A stretch of DNA of 64,000 nt from Symbiodinium microadriaticum (GCA_001939145.1 LSRX01000587.1:203095-267094); one strand, 5' to 3'; shown: positions 1-11,361, counted from the stretch's first letter. The notes: generated from the letters alone by a model not told the origin. Translations and numbers: made by a program.

Positions 1-206
1 ACACATGCATGCACACGCGGTCACACGCGCACATGTATGTGACAAAGTGTGTATTCATACATATTTGTATATATATATACACATGTAGTACATAGGTGCT
101 TCCATGCAGTGGCTCATCTTGTCCGCTTAAAAGAGTGAGTGTGTGTGTGTGTGTGTGTGTGTGTTCGTGTGTGTGTTCGTGTGTGTGTGTGTGTGTGGGT
201 GGGGGC
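1..206. repeat. CA/TG-rich microsatellite region with a (GT)n run
   Basis: The first ~110 bases alternate CA/TG and TA steps, and 129-206 is an almost pure GT repeat broken by two TTC triplets, ending in a short G-run. Open frames here (Val-Cys repeats) are consequences of the repeat and not genes. Confidence 0.9.
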
Positions 207-880
207 GGGGTGCTTCTTGCATTGTCATGAAAGCCAAGGAGCCACCAAGAGACGCATCAGTTCAGGGCTGCTTAGCCATGGGAGGTTATGTAGGGGTACC
301 GGTTTTAGGGGGCCTGCCAATGGCTTCAGGTTTAATCTTCAATGCAATGGACGTGCATGTAAGACTAATATATACACACTAAGCCCTAAACCCGAGACTA
401 AGCGTCAAACACCAAATCTCTGACCCTATTTCTACATGCAAACTGATCAGCCCGAACGGCAAAAGGCCCGAGGCCCAAGCCCCGAACTCTGTTTCCCTAG
501 ATGCGCAAGCCAGGTATGGACCTCCTCCCCACCCTTCCGTATGCATCGACCGATGACACTCCACGCATGCGATAGCGGAGTTCGCTACTCCTGAAAGCCC
601 TGTAGAGAAAGTTTTCAAGCGGGACAGCTGCATGTCGGGCGTCAGTCAAGTATTAGCTCTCATGGCTCTCATTGAGGGACGCATGCAACGGGCATCATCC
701 TGTTGGTGACCTCTACTCTACTTGTCAGGGTCTGTTCGTAGAAATGCTGTATGTGACTTCCACCGAGTTTGGCATTCCAGGGATGTTTGCTGTGTTTAGT
801 TAGATTGGTCTTGCATATTTCCTCGTGCAGTACGCATCAACCGGAGATCATGAAGTCACGAGCTACCTTGTTTTCACATG
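207..880. other. Intergenic, no recognisable feature
   Basis: Mixed-composition sequence. Short degenerate CCCTAAA-like stretches occur near 380-425. Open frames of 80-95 codons on both strands lack recognisable motifs. I see no gene. Confidence 0.5.
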
Positions 881-1345
881 ACACATGCATACATGCATAC
901 CTGTGTGCGTACGCAAATACATACATGCATACATACATTTACATACATACATGCATACTTATATACGCCTCTATTCCCACCTGCTTGATCTATGTCGGCA
1001 ACGGGCACGTATGTACATGCACATCTATGTGTTTGTGTTTACATAAGTAGAGGTACAGGTATATACATATATACATAAATACATATATATATATACACAC
1101 ATAAACATATATACATATTACATATGCATATATACTTATATACATATATACATATGCATACACATACACATGCACATACACATACACATACACATACATA
1201 CACATACACACATACACACGCATGTACACCTACATAAACATACACATACACATACACATACATACACATACAGATACAGATACAGATACATAACCATATA
1301 CATATATATACACACATATATATACATATATATGTATCTGTACGT
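881..1345. repeat. Compound CATA/CA/TA microsatellite
   Basis: About 460 bp of tetranucleotide (CATA, CATG) and dinucleotide (CA, TA) repeats that grade into each other, with a short CAGATA run at 1270-1290. All six frames give Tyr/Ile/His/Val-Cys low-complexity peptides. Confidence 0.9.
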
Positions 1346-2028
1346 ATGCATTATGTGTCAATCGCTTAGAAGCCGCTGGACAGACAGATGGATGGGTGTA
1401 ACCCGTCTTTCAAATGCAACACCTAGGCATGCAGGTTGCCCTGCCTCATGGTTCAGACCGAGGAGATTGGGTTGTGTCCTCTCGAGGAGTCACGTTTAGC
1501 TGGAAATGCAGGGTGAGTTTAGACCTGCCGATTGTCAGTCTCACGCTGGCTGCCGCAGCGCATGCACAAAAAGAGGCTGAGACGTCATGTCTGCCAAGCA
1601 GCTAGCCGAAGAAGCACTGTAAACCCCGATCCCTACATGAGTGGGACAGGCCTGTCCTGAGTAGTAGTTCACCCGTGACGGTGGTAAACACAAAGGCCGC
1701 ATACTGCGAAATCAAAGCATCACTGCTCGGTTAATTAGAAGGTGCGCGTGTGTGTGTGTGTGTGTGGGTGGGGGGGTATGTAATGCCCAACTCCGAGCGT
1801 ATCCCTCAGAGACTATCACAGGGATCCATCCCCATTTCCCACGGTCTAGACAGGCTTAACATCATTGCAGGTCTACATTCACTGAAGCCTTGTCTCTCAA
1901 CCCCAAACCTTACCACTGGGTTTGGTTGAGGGTGCTGCAGGCGGAGGCTGTGGCCATGCTTGTGGCAGAGCTTCTCCGCACCGAGCACGTTCAGGCAGAT
2001 GCCACGGAAGACCCTAAATCCTAAACCC
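1346..2028. other. Intergenic with a short (GT)n run
   Basis: Non-repetitive sequence of unknown role. A (GT)n run followed by a G-run lies at about 1745-1776. No coding signal recognised. Confidence 0.5.
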
Positions 2029-2130
2029 TACCCATAGGCCCCTAAGTCCCTAAGTAGTTCCTTTTGGGGATTACCTTATAGAAGTCTAAATAAAAACCAT
2101 AACAAGGAACTACTTAGGGGCCTATGGGTA
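2029..2130. mobile_element. Hairpin MITE-like element, family A, copy 1
   Basis: The terminal inverted repeats start TACCCATAGGCC and end GGCCTATGGGTA. Inside them lies AGTAGTTCCTTTT / AAGGAACTACTT. The ~40-bp centre (TTACCTTATAG...TAAATA) is shared with three other copies in this window, so this is a family and not a chance palindrome. The left arm has a short extra CTAAGTCC duplication. The element sits in degenerate CCCTAAA sequence with TA at both edges. No coding capacity. Confidence 0.75.
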
Positions 2131-2779
2131 ACCCTATATAAGCCCAAAGAACCTTCAAGGAGAGATGATCAGGACCTTTGGTTGCCAGGAGACACACATA
2201 CAGAGTGACGGCCTTGGCTAGATTCTGTAGCGTCTGATGAGAGCTTCAGGAGGATCTTCTTGCACCCTACTTTAAACAGGCTTGGTCATCGTGCGGAAGT
2301 GTTAGAGGGTGCGTGAACGATTTTTGGGAGAAACCAGAGAGGTCACCGAGAGCCCCACGTTTGCTTGTTTGCTTGCAGAGGGTCGCTGATTGAGCTTGTT
2401 AGGCACAGACTTGTACAGTTTAAGGGTTTGGGGTTTAAGGGTTGGAGGTTGATTGTTTAGAGTTTAGAGCGTATAGTTTACGGATTACAGTAGATGATGC
2501 TTTTGATGAGTCAAACTCGCCAGTCCATGGCCGTGATCGCGCCCTATGCGGCGCAGCGGAACCTGTTGGAGAGGCCCGTGACCCTGTTTGCTGACTCCAA
2601 AATCCCTTTCAACGGACAAAGCCCAAAACGGTTGCTCTAGGGGTTCAAGTACATCATAATCAGATACTCCACGAAATAAGTACTTACACCACTGCTGTGC
2701 TAAAGCCAAGTACTTCAGTATTGGGTCGTTTGTTGGGCCTTAGGGTCGTAGGGGTTAGGTTTTAGAGTTGAAGCCAGGA
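2131..2779. other. Intergenic with degenerate telomere-like motif
   Basis: Unique-looking sequence with a weak TTTAGGG/TTTAGAG stretch at about 2420-2480. No gene recognised. Confidence 0.45.
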
Positions 2780-2980
2780 CTACGTGCTCGTGATTTCCTC
2801 ACCAAACAAAAGGATGCGATCGATAATGCCAGCTATGTGCTGTGACTTGTACTCTCTGTCTGATATGTATTTGTATACAGAGTCTGCATAGTTATCAAGC
2901 AGCGATGGAATTTTCGAGTCTCGCCCAAAGGACAGCCAAATCGTAGACTCAGCAAAGGTCCACAGAAGCTCTGTATTCAC
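2780..2980 (-). CDS. Exon-like open segment, minus strand, function unknown
   Basis: A 66-codon frame opens directly after a TGA and reads as ordinary protein, not a repeat: ...IWLSFGRDSKIPSLLDNYA..., then a charged stretch with YKYISDREYKSQHIAG. It has no ATG, so if real it would be an internal or terminal exon; AG dinucleotides that could serve as acceptors lie just upstream in the transcribed sense. I do not recognise the family. It is the only plausible minus-strand coding signal in the window, which argues for caution. Confidence 0.25.
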   Translation of the reverse strand: MNTELLWTFAESTIWLSFGRDSKIPSLLDNYADSVYKYISDREYKSQHIAGIIDRILLFGEEITST

Positions 2981-3045
2981 TCATCAAAGCTCTTCTGCAA
3001 GCCCTCCTCTCCTCGTACGTTTTGTCGAACTTGTTTCAAGAGTCC

Positions 3046-3080
3046 TGTCTCTCGCTCTCTCTCTCTCTCTCTCTTTTCTC
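3046..3080. repeat. (CT)n microsatellite
   Basis: A CT dinucleotide run with a few interruptions. Confidence 0.9.
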
Positions 3081-3376
3081 TATCCCTATAGACCCTAAAC
3101 TCTAGACATCCCTAAACCCTAAACCCTGAAAGCCCGAAGCTCTCCTTCATGGCCGACAGATACCCCTTTTTTCAGAGCTTGGGGCTCAGGGTTGAGTTTT
3201 CTGGTTTAGGGTCTACCGTTTGGTCGGTAGGACAGGGTTTAGACCGGGTTTAGAGGTTTAGGGTTTAGGGTCTACGGTATGGTTGGTATGACAGGGTTTA
3301 GAGTTTCGGGAGGTTCACTTCAGGCCATATTTTTGGTTTCCGCGTCAGTCGACCAGCTAATGCGCATCTCACAAGC
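3081..3376. repeat. Degenerate telomere-like sequence, mixed orientation
   Basis: CCCTAAA-type repeats at about 3085-3130 are followed by TTTAGGG-type at 3180-3310, with a short duplicated phrase (GGTCTACGGT / GGTCTACCGTTTGGTCGG) at 3210-3300. Confidence 0.7.
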
Positions 3377-3760
3377 ATGCTTATAGCGGGACTTCATGTT
3401 CTGTCGTACCCAAGGTCCGCCCCTGGCAAGCCTTCACAGTCTGCTCTGGACGACCTTCAGGGGTCATTACAGCAATGGCTCGAGGGCCAAGTCGTGGGAA
3501 AGCTGAGTGCCTTGATCGATATCCTCACGAAGCTGCAGGTGGAAGTAACGACGATGAATGACGCGATGGGCCACAACCATGCAAATAAGGTGATGGATTA
3601 TTTGGAACATCTCTTCGAGCGCCACGAGGCGCAGAAGGACAGGACCCCATGTCTGGCAGTCTACGTCCTACACGATCGCCCGCCAAGTTGGTGGTCGTGC
3701 TTGCTTGACACCAGACTCCTGCGAACCGTATACCTAAAGCCGAGCACCCCTAAACCGTAA
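3377..3760 (+). CDS. Exon-like open frame, helical protein segment of unknown function
   Basis: The frame starts at ATG 3377 and runs 127 codons. Residues ~20-90 look like real protein: an amphipathic, probably helical stretch (SALDDLQGSLQQWLEGQ, then KLSALIDILTKLQVEV, then KVMDYLEHLFERHEAQKD). The last ~35 codons run into CCCTAAA-like repeats and are probably not coding, so a splice donor or decay point should lie before about 3700. It is flanked by TTTAGGG-type sequence on the left and CCCTAAA-type on the right. It could be one exon of a larger gene or a gene relic. Family not recognised. Confidence 0.35.
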   Translation: MLIAGLHVLSYPRSAPGKPSQSALDDLQGSLQQWLEGQVVGKLSALIDILTKLQVEVTTMNDAMGHNHANKVMDYLEHLFERHEAQKDRTPCLAVYVLHDRPPSWWSCLLDTRLLRTVYLKPSTPKP

Positions 3761-3962
3761 AGTCTAAACCCTAAACCCAAGCCCTAGCCCCTTCACCCCA
3801 AAAAGTTCTAGATCCTACACACTCAGCACCTAAACCCTAAACCCCTAAACCCTAAGACCCTAAACCCTAAAAGCCCTAAGCCCCTAGACCCTATAAACCC
3901 TAAAACCCCTAAGCCCCTAGAACCTATAAACCCTAACCCCAAATTCCCTAAACGCTCAAAAA
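3735..3962. repeat. CCCTAAA-type degenerate telomere-like block
   Basis: Dense CCCTAAA with single-base variants (CCCTAAG, CCCTATAAA, CCCCTAAA). This C-rich block faces a G-rich block beginning at about 4062. Confidence 0.85.
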
Positions 3963-4061
3963 AAAACCAAAAGCCTTTAATCGCCCGAAAAGTTGCAGAG
4001 GCGCCTCTCCGAACTGGGTCTTTCGCATCCGAGGTTGCAGGCGCCGTGCTGGTTTTTTTTG

Positions 4062-4330
4062 CCGGAGTTTTAGGGGTTTACGGTGTAGGGTTTAAGGTTT
4101 TAGGGTTTAGGTTTTAGCGGTTTTGGGGTTTGGGGTTCAGGGTTTGGGGTTTAGGGGTTTGGCGTTTAGGGTTCAAGGGTTTAGGGGTTTAGGGATTGGG
4201 GTTCTAGGGTGAAGGGTTTAAGGGTGTAGGGCTTAGGTGTTAGGCCTTAGGGGTTTAAGGTTTGCATGGGGGGTGCCGTACTATTTTGGTGACCTAAAAG
4301 GATTTAGGGTTTAGGGTTGGATAGTATACG
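4062..4330. repeat. TTTAGGG-type degenerate telomere-like block
   Basis: Dense TTTAGGG/TTTGGGG/GTTTAGG variants, the inverse orientation of the block at 3735-3962. Positions 4262-4304 match the interior of hairpin family B (GGTGCCGTACTATTTTGG...CCTAAAA), so a fragment of that element is embedded here. Confidence 0.8.
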
Positions 4331-5215
4331 TTTAGTAGCTGAGTAACCTTTAACCTTTCCGGGTGTATAGAAACCTGCCATACTTGCAATCGTTTCTCCT
4401 TTGGGCTACGGTATTCGGCCCCTCAGGGCAGGATTGTATGCCGGTTCTGTTTCTAGTTCGCTGTTTAGGGCTTCGGATTTATGGTTTAGGGTAGGGTAGG
4501 ATAGGGTGTAGGGTAGGATATGGCACTGCTTCTGTCAAGGCTGCAGAGTTTGAAGGGCTTCGTCAGCGTCCCAGGGTTCAGGACTCATTGTTGAGGAGCT
4601 TGAACTGAGGTATTGGGGCGGTAGCATCTTTGTGCGAAACTTCCGGCCAAGCACCCCAACGTCCTCGAGCCTTCCACCCCAAATCCCCTTTGGAAAACCT
4701 TATAACTGCCTGTAACAGTTAAGAATAAGAACCCTTTCGGGAACCTTATAGCAAGCCTATCAAGGGGCAATTTGGCCTTTTGGGCCCCGCGCTTTTTTGT
4801 GAAAGGTTGCCACAGTGGACGCCCTGCAGGGTGACGAGCGTAACTCGGAGATGCAAGGGAAAACACCAGGAGTCAGAGACTTTATGGAGGGTTTCGGGTT
4901 TGGGGCTTCCGGCTTGTGCTTTGCTTGGGCATTTTTTAATTTCAGGGGCTTGGGGCTGAGACCTTGGCCTGGGTTTTTGTGGATTAGCAACTTCCGGTTT
5001 GGGGTTCAAAGAACGGGCTTCTCAGGGTCGGAGATTCCAGATGTGTGGCCGGAGCTGAGGGTTTTCAAGCTACTTGCTTTGCGAACTTAGGGTTTGCGGA
5101 CTCTTTGGTGTTTCGAGTGCACTATTTCAGAAGGCTTTGTGTACGCATTTCTTAGCTTGTAGGCCTGACAAAATGTCTGCTTATACTCAATGAGGGCTTT
5201 CTGGTTCTAGGGCAC
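4331..5215. other. Intergenic, scattered telomere-like words
   Basis: Degenerate TTTAGGG words at 4465-4525 and 4880-5100. No protein frame with recognisable content. Confidence 0.45.
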
Positions 5216-5700
5216 ATGAGCAATTCGACATCTCCACAAGTCCTATACCCAATAGAATTTAAGGATCTTCTGTACAAGCCTTTGGAACCTTTCTACAACT
5301 CTACAGAAACTTCGCAAACCCCTATAGAACCCTGTTTAAACGAACATAACAACTTCCTTAAACCCTTAACATCCCCGGAATCAGCAACGGCTTTTGCCAC
5401 CAGGCGAGGTCGTTGTTTTCTCCGCGACGCGCAGCAACGACACTGGGGCCAAGCTCTCAAATATTTCAGGAAAGTAGCATGCACCAGAACTCTCCATTTC
5501 AGATATGTGCCTCTGTGTTTACAATATTTATGCCACATATACATGTATATTTTTGCACACAGGTATGGCACTTGTGTATGTGTGATCATCATCTCTCTCT
5601 CTCTCTCTCTGACTCTCTCTTTCTGTGCCAATGTCTATGTGTATAAACTTGTTTTCGTTGTGTTATACGGAAAAGTACGTTCTCATTTGTTTGCAATACT
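5216..5700. other. Intergenic with (CT)n and AAACCCT-type words
   Basis: Left part (5230-5370) carries the AACCCTATAGAACC-type words seen elsewhere in the window. A short CT run lies at 5587-5615. The 167-codon frame here spans the CT run and the AT-rich tract and is not convincing as a gene. Confidence 0.4.
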
Positions 5701-6060
5701 GTGTTATAATATGTTATAGTATAGTATACTTTATTGCATTGTATTGTATTGTACTGTATCATACTATATAATAGAGACCATGATACAACACAATATGGTT
5801 ATACTCTTTGTCATGTTATGCATTATCTGGTGTTACATTTGTTGTAATATATCATGTTAGTTTTCGTCATATGTTTTGTTAGATTTCACCACATTATAGC
5901 ATACCATACTATATTTTCGTTGCATTATACTATATTAGTTTACAACATACTACACTATATCATGATATCGTACTATGTATTGTGCTATGTGTGTTTGATA
6001 TCGCATGTTGCATATGTATCTGTATATGTATTTTGTATAGGTATATGTGTTATACTGTAC
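5701..6060. repeat. TA-rich degenerate pentanucleotide tract
   Basis: TATAG/TATAC/TATTG words repeat irregularly for ~350 bp, similar in style to the cleaner CTATA array at 47611. Confidence 0.7.
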
Positions 6061-6540
6061 TCGGATCTACACCCCAAAAAAACCCTATCTTAGAATAGCC
6101 AAAACAGCACTTCTGAGGTTTAGGGCAGGGGCTTCGGATTGAGGAAGGTTCGGGATTTATGATTAGATTCCGGGGGTCTCGAACCTTAGGAGCTAGGGCA
6201 GTGGGGCATACCCACCAGGATCCCAAAACTTATGGGTCCTTCCTTTGTCGGGCCGGATCGTGGGCTCACAAGAAAATCTAGCCTTCAGTCTAGGACATTT
6301 TCAGGTGGGTAGTTACCGTTATAGGAGCCTTATAGAAGGTCTATATACCTTATAGAAGCCTTATAGAAGCCCTATGTACCCTAAACTCCCCACCTGTAGT
6401 TTCCTTTAAATTCAGGGGGCGCCACATGCCATCCCGAACATCGAGCTCATCTTCCCAGGCCCCTCTAATAATTATTCCAGAATCCTAAATCGTAGGGACC
6501 CTGCTGGACTTTTAACTCTAAGTTTTGGAAAACCCGAAAC
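6061..6540. other. Intergenic with CTTATAGAAG-type words
   Basis: Repeated CCTTATAGAAG words at 6330-6375 and otherwise unique sequence. No gene recognised. Confidence 0.4.
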
Positions 6541-6872
6541 GCCGTAGATCCTCCACCCTCAACCCCGTAAGCCCTTTAAGCCCGAAGCCCTCAACCCCAA
6601 ACTCTAAACCTGTGCGGCATACCCTGAACCAGAAAAACACCAAAACAAACACGTAAACCCGATAAGCCCGAAGCCCTCAACCATACACTCCTAACCCTAA
6701 ACCCTGTAAACCCTGTGAACCCCACCCTGACCCCTGCGAAGCCTCTAAGCCATAACCCCTCAACCCTAATCCCTAAACCCTTCTACCCTAAAGAAACCTA
6801 TACCCTAAACCCTAATCCCTAAACCCTAATCCCTAGACTCCCTATACCCTAAACCCTAATCCCTTAAGCCCC
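6541..6872. repeat. CCCTAAA-type telomere-like block
   Basis: Degenerate CCCTAAA, with short local duplications of AATCCCTAAACCCT at 6765-6865. It is followed by a poly-G run at about 6951-6963. Confidence 0.8.
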
Positions 6873-6989
6873 CAAAAGCAGCCAAAAGAGGCTCTGGGCT
6901 TCCTGAGCGACCCTCGACGCGCAAATGCCGCTGCCTCACGGAACTCCACCGGGGGGGGGGGGGCGGTGACCTAATACAGGGGATCGGGA

Positions 6990-7105
6990 AAGTTATCATG
7001 TTAGACTCTGTTATGTTTTGTTAGGATGTTAGAGTCTGTTATATTTTTGTTAGAATAGACTGCGTTATATCATCTCATGTTATGTTTTACTATATTTTAT
7101 CCATA
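6990..7105. repeat. Degenerate TGTTA-rich tandem repeat
   Basis: Irregular units of roughly 40 bp built on GTTAGAxTCTGTTAT(G/A)TTTTGTTA, three to four copies with decay. Confidence 0.5.
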
Positions 7106-8060
7106 AGTTCCTGTACTGTCATAGTTCTATTTGTGATTGTTTACTCTCCAGTAACCTGACTCAGAGCTTCCTAGGCTTCTTGCTGCTTTGTGGTGCTCCC
7201 GAAACGTGTTCCTGGTGTACAGTGCAAGGTCTGGCGTCTATGGATCCTTGTTGAAGCTTCGGAAACTTCACCACTACGCTCGTATGCCCTTAATACTTAA
7301 TCCATGACATCAATGAATTGTACCTGAAGTCCATAAAAAGTCCTTAGAATTCTAAACTCATGGCAATCCATGGAAAGCCCCAGGCACTGCAACACTATCA
7401 CAGAAACAAGTCGCTGGAAACCTGAACTCATGGCAATCCTTGTAAAGTCCCAGACACCGCAACGCTAAACTCTTCTAGGTCTCACACCAAAGCTGCGCGG
7501 AATGTTTCATTCAAAAATCCCAGAATAATCTCCGGCCAGCCCCCCCAAACCCTAAGCCCCAAACACTGTGCGCCAAACCTCTGCACAGGTCCTTTTAACC
7601 CGGGCACGCCGGGCCCTCTTCGTGGTGGGTGATCCGAGGACTGCTCAAGGTAGTAAAGCTTCCTTCGTCTGGGGTTTAGTATAGGCTTTCAGGGTATAGA
7701 CGGTTTACGAGTCGAGGGTTCAGGGTTGAGGGCTTTAGGTTGATGTGGTGTTTAGGGTTTAGGGTGGGGTAAATGTAAGGTGCCTCGGTACTGATACTGC
7801 TTACAGACCGCCTGCATGATCCTTCCAATGGTCACTTTACATAAAACCCCGCCCCTCCACGCCCGATACAACCTGATAAGAAATCATCTAACTCTCCAAA
7901 ACGGCAGGAAATTATCTACGACACCCGTAGGACACCCTGCAGCTCTTCGCGAGGACCCTCAGCTGCGATCCCACTTGGGGCGCATGGCTGGCGGCGCTGC
8001 CCGAGAAGATCCCAGGAGCTGGAGAAATGGCGCGCCCGGTTCTGGGTTTGCCTGAACCCC
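7106..8060. other. Intergenic with a short duplication
   Basis: CTCATGGCAATCC...TGAAAGYCCCAG occurs twice at about 7357-7390 and 7428-7455. TTTAGGG-like words lie at 7670-7770. No gene recognised. Confidence 0.4.
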
Positions 8061-8187
8061 GAATATCCGAACTCAATAATAGGGATTTGTATAAAATATC
8101 CGAACTCAATAAGGATGTGTATAAAATATCCGAAGTCAATATAAGGATTTGTATAAAATATCTGCACTGAATAAGGAGTTGTATAAG
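8061..8187. repeat. Four-copy ~32-bp tandem repeat
   Basis: Units begin ATATCCGAACTCAATA and end GTATAAA, starting at about 8063, 8096, 8126 and 8158, with a few substitutions and 1-4 bp length changes between copies. Confidence 0.85.
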
Positions 8188-8830
8188 GAAGTCATAAGAA
8201 GCAGCCCTAAGAGTTGTAGCTCTGCTGGGACGAAAGGTAAGGCTTCGGGACTGCAAAGGTTTCGAGGAATGTGGCGAAGGGCCGTCGGCAGAATAGAATT
8301 CGGCTCTCTTTTGGGATTTAAGTTTAGAGTTGAGTGGTGCGAACTGTAGGCTCGCTCTGTCAAGACCTGAACCCCAAAAGAGAAGAGATCTTTAGCCCAA
8401 CTCCACAAACTCGGCCCGAAGCCCCTACACTCCTTGAGGAGATCCTAGGAAGCTCCGACACAAGGAGCCTGAAAGACCCCACAGCAAAACCTGCAAGACC
8501 TTGTAAAAATGGCCCTGGTATATAGCCTCTGATAGACTCTTCTTTCGAGTCCCTTGCTAGACCCATAGAGATGAGAAGGAAATTCCGTGCAGAAAACTTG
8601 TTGAGCTTTAAAGACGTGATACACCCCCAGCCTTAACGACCTTGCCAAAACATCTAAAACTTGTCTCTTATCGGATCCTTAAGGGAGGGTGGTTCAAGCG
8701 GGGAGGGTCCTAGGGATCCTTAGGGGGCTTTTGGGAACCTGAGGGAGCCCTAGGGAGAATTGGGTATTATTGGGGTTATATACCCCTCTTAGAACCCCCT
8801 CCCATAAGGATCCCATAATGTCTCGGTTGA
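8188..8830. other. Intergenic
   Basis: Unique-looking sequence. A G-rich stretch at 8670-8770 is followed by C-rich sequence to 8820. No recognisable gene. Confidence 0.4.
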
Positions 8831-9150
8831 AAACCCTCGGCCCTGAAACCCTGAACCCTGAAAGCCTAAGCCGCAAACCCCCCAACCCTAAACCCTCAAG
8901 TGAACCCTGAGTTCGTGCAAGACTGGAACCCTTCAGCCTAACGGCTACGCGGCTACACCCTGTCGCCGTTACGCCCGCAAGCCCCTTGAACCCGAGCCCC
9001 GAAGCCCTGCAGCCCTAAAGCCTCTAGATCCCAATAGTAACCCTTTCGGGGTTTAGGGTAACCCTTTCGGTAACATTGTATTCTGTACAGTAATCCTCAT
9101 AGTAGCCCCTAGGTAAAGAACCCTAAACCCTAAAGCGTAGGTAAAGCCAC
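8831..9150. repeat. CCCTAAA-type telomere-like block
   Basis: Degenerate CCCTAAA/CCCTGAA sequence with occasional inverse words (GGGTTTAGGG at 9048). Confidence 0.75.
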
Positions 9151-9330
9151 AAAGAGCCTGCAGCCGCCTCCACGCCATTCCCTTAAAGTCCTTCTTTGTG
9201 TAATTGCAATATAATACGCCTGTTCTCGTGATTAAGGCCTTAAATCAGCGCCCCATGTTACTACAGTGCACTTTAAGTTTGTTTATACTACAATATACCA
9301 CAATATAGGATAATAGGCTGTAGTATACTA

Positions 9331-9424
9331 TACCCATAGGCCCCTAAGGAGTTCCTTTTGGTGGTATATATTTAGAATCCTATAAGGTAATCCCAAGAAG
9401 GAACTTCTTAGGGGCCTATGGGTA
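9331..9424. mobile_element. Hairpin MITE-like element, family A, copy 2
   Basis: TACCCATAGGCCCCTAAG at the left pairs with CTTAGGGGCCTATGGGTA at the right. The inner arms are GAGTTCCTTTTGG / AAGGAACTTC. The centre is inverted relative to copy 1 (TTTAGAATCCTATAAGGTAAT). The right edge TA runs directly into AAGCCCTAAACCC. Confidence 0.8.
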
Positions 9425-9445
9425 AAGCCCTAAACCCTAAACCCT

Positions 9446-10142
9446 NNNNNNNNNNNNNNNNNNNNNNNNNNNNNNNNNNNNNNNNNNNNNNNNNNNNNNN
9501 NNNNNNNNNNNNNNNNNNNNNNNNNNNNNNNNNNNNNNNNNNNNNNNNNNNNNNNNNNNNNNNNNNNNNNNNNNNNNNNNNNNNNNNNNNNNNNNNNNNN
9601 NNNNNNNNNNNNNNNNNNNNNNNNNNNNNNNNNNNNNNNNNNNNNNNNNNNNNNNNNNNNNNNNNNNNNNNNNNNNNNNNNNNNNNNNNNNNNNNNNNNN
9701 NNNNNNNNNNNNNNNNNNNNNNNNNNNNNNNNNNNNNNNNNNNNNNNNNNNNNNNNNNNNNNNNNNNNNNNNNNNNNNNNNNNNNNNNNNNNNNNNNNNN
9801 NNNNNNNNNNNNNNNNNNNNNNNNNNNNNNNNNNNNNNNNNNNNNNNNNNNNNNNNNNNNNNNNNNNNNNNNNNNNNNNNNNNNNNNNNNNNNNNNNNNN
9901 NNNNNNNNNNNNNNNNNNNNNNNNNNNNNNNNNNNNNNNNNNNNNNNNNNNNNNNNNNNNNNNNNNNNNNNNNNNNNNNNNNNNNNNNNNNNNNNNNNNN
10001 NNNNNNNNNNNNNNNNNNNNNNNNNNNNNNNNNNNNNNNNNNNNNNNNNNNNNNNNNNNNNNNNNNNNNNNNNNNNNNNNNNNNNNNNNNNNNNNNNNNN
10101 NNNNNNNNNNNNNNNNNNNNNNNNNNNNNNNNNNNNNNNNNN
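9446..10142. other. Assembly gap (697 N)
   Basis: A run of N entered from the left through CCCTAAACCCT repeats, suggesting the assembler stopped in telomere-like sequence. Confidence 1.
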
Positions 10143-10426
10143 TTTAATTATTGGGTTCTCCAAAAAGCAAGGATTGGTGTCACCGCTTTGCAGAGGTCTA
10201 TGCTGCAAATATCGTCGAGCTTCTGGCTAGCTGGTAAGTATAGGGCTGCCAGCTGTTTATCACCACCCGTACAACCTCAGTACTACATCCCCTGATCCTT
10301 CAACAGTGGGAGTGTTCAGGGAACAGGGACATGACGCGCCTTGATGCAGACGTTAGGCCCGATCCTTTCTTGTCCTGGTTTGAGAAAACTCTTTGACCCC
10401 CAAACACCATGCTCAGAAACCCCAAA
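10143..10426. other. Intergenic
   Basis: No feature recognised between the gap and the next hairpin. Confidence 0.4.
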
Positions 10427-10510
10427 TGGGTACTTCCCTAAACTAGGGTTCCTTTTAGGGCACTATATTGGCGACTTAAATGGGGACCCCAGTATAGAGA
10501 ACTACCCAAA
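10427..10510. mobile_element. Hairpin MITE-like element, family B, copy
   Basis: The left end GGGTACTTCCCTAAACTAGGGTTCC pairs imperfectly with the right end GGGACCCCAGTATAGAGAACTACCC. The interior matches other B copies (CACTATATTGG...TTAAATGG). Confidence 0.6.
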
Positions 10511-10886
10511 TGATGATATCGGGGATGCTCGCGACTCCCCAGCCCTCGAAAACCCAAGCACAGGACGTGGATGGAATGATCAAGCATATCTTGTGACAGT
10601 GTGCAGGCTACACCTTAACAGTCTACACCGTAAATCCTACGCTCTGAATGCTAAACTGTATCGGTTATAAACGGCATTTTGAAGCATGTAGGACCTAAAT
10701 GGGCTTTTCCTTGTTGGACGTCTAAACATCTGCAGCTAGATCGTTCCCTTGAGGTCCTTGTAAGACTACACACCAAGTTTGTGTCTTGCTTGTTTCAGAG
10801 TTCCCGAGAAAAAAACCCTAGAGCCTGTACCCTACCGCAAACACCCTGAAGCCCTTTGAGGCGTGCATGATTGGCGTTTACCATCC
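10511..10886. other. Intergenic
   Basis: No feature recognised. Confidence 0.4.
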
Positions 10887-11000
10887 CAGACCTTCCAATA
10901 TCCTAAGTTATCATCAAGGACTACACCTTAAATCATTCTAGGGGTCCGACTGTAAAAATTTAAAGGTCTATTCCTTAATTACCGGATATTGGAAGGTCTG
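10887..11000. repeat. Hairpin element with 17-bp perfect inverted repeat
   Basis: CAGACCTTCCAATATCC at 10887-10903 is the exact reverse complement of 10984-11000, with an 80-bp loop. It resembles the other hairpin elements in size. No second copy seen in the window. Confidence 0.8.
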
Positions 11001-11300
11001 GCATGCTCGGATCGCAAGTTTAGGGCATCTCACCTGCGCGTTCCCTACAGAAGCTCGGGTAGGTCTGCACACTGGGCCACTTTACGATCGTTCCTCAAGG
11101 CTTAGGGTCTGGTTCCATAGGGGCCTTAAACCCTAAACCCCTAGTAGAAGCTATCATGCTCCAGGCCCTTAGCTTCACCACAATGTATTCCTCAACGTGA
11201 TCTGTGCTGAAGAAGGCCCAAAGGCCTAAACAAGCACTTATATGAGTCTTTAGGGCTCCTTGCCATAATTATGCTACACAGAACCCAAACCCCTATTCTC
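11001..11300. other. Intergenic
   Basis: Unique-looking sequence with a short CCTTAAACCCTAAACCCC at 11122-11142. Confidence 0.4.
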
Positions 11301-11361
11301 ATGGGTAGTTCTCCATATTAGGGTCCCTAGAAGGGACCCTAGTTTAGAGAACTACCTACAT
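11301..11361. mobile_element. Hairpin MITE-like element, family B, minimal copy
   Basis: A ~61-bp near-perfect palindrome: ATGGGTAGTTCTCCATATTA pairs with TAGTTTAGAGAACTACCTA, and GGGTCCCT with AGGGACCC. The interior of longer B copies is missing. Confidence 0.8.

Noticed and set aside
9408-10230. Long open frames across the N gap (also 23437-24552)
   Set aside because: They consist almost entirely of N-derived unknown residues and carry no information.
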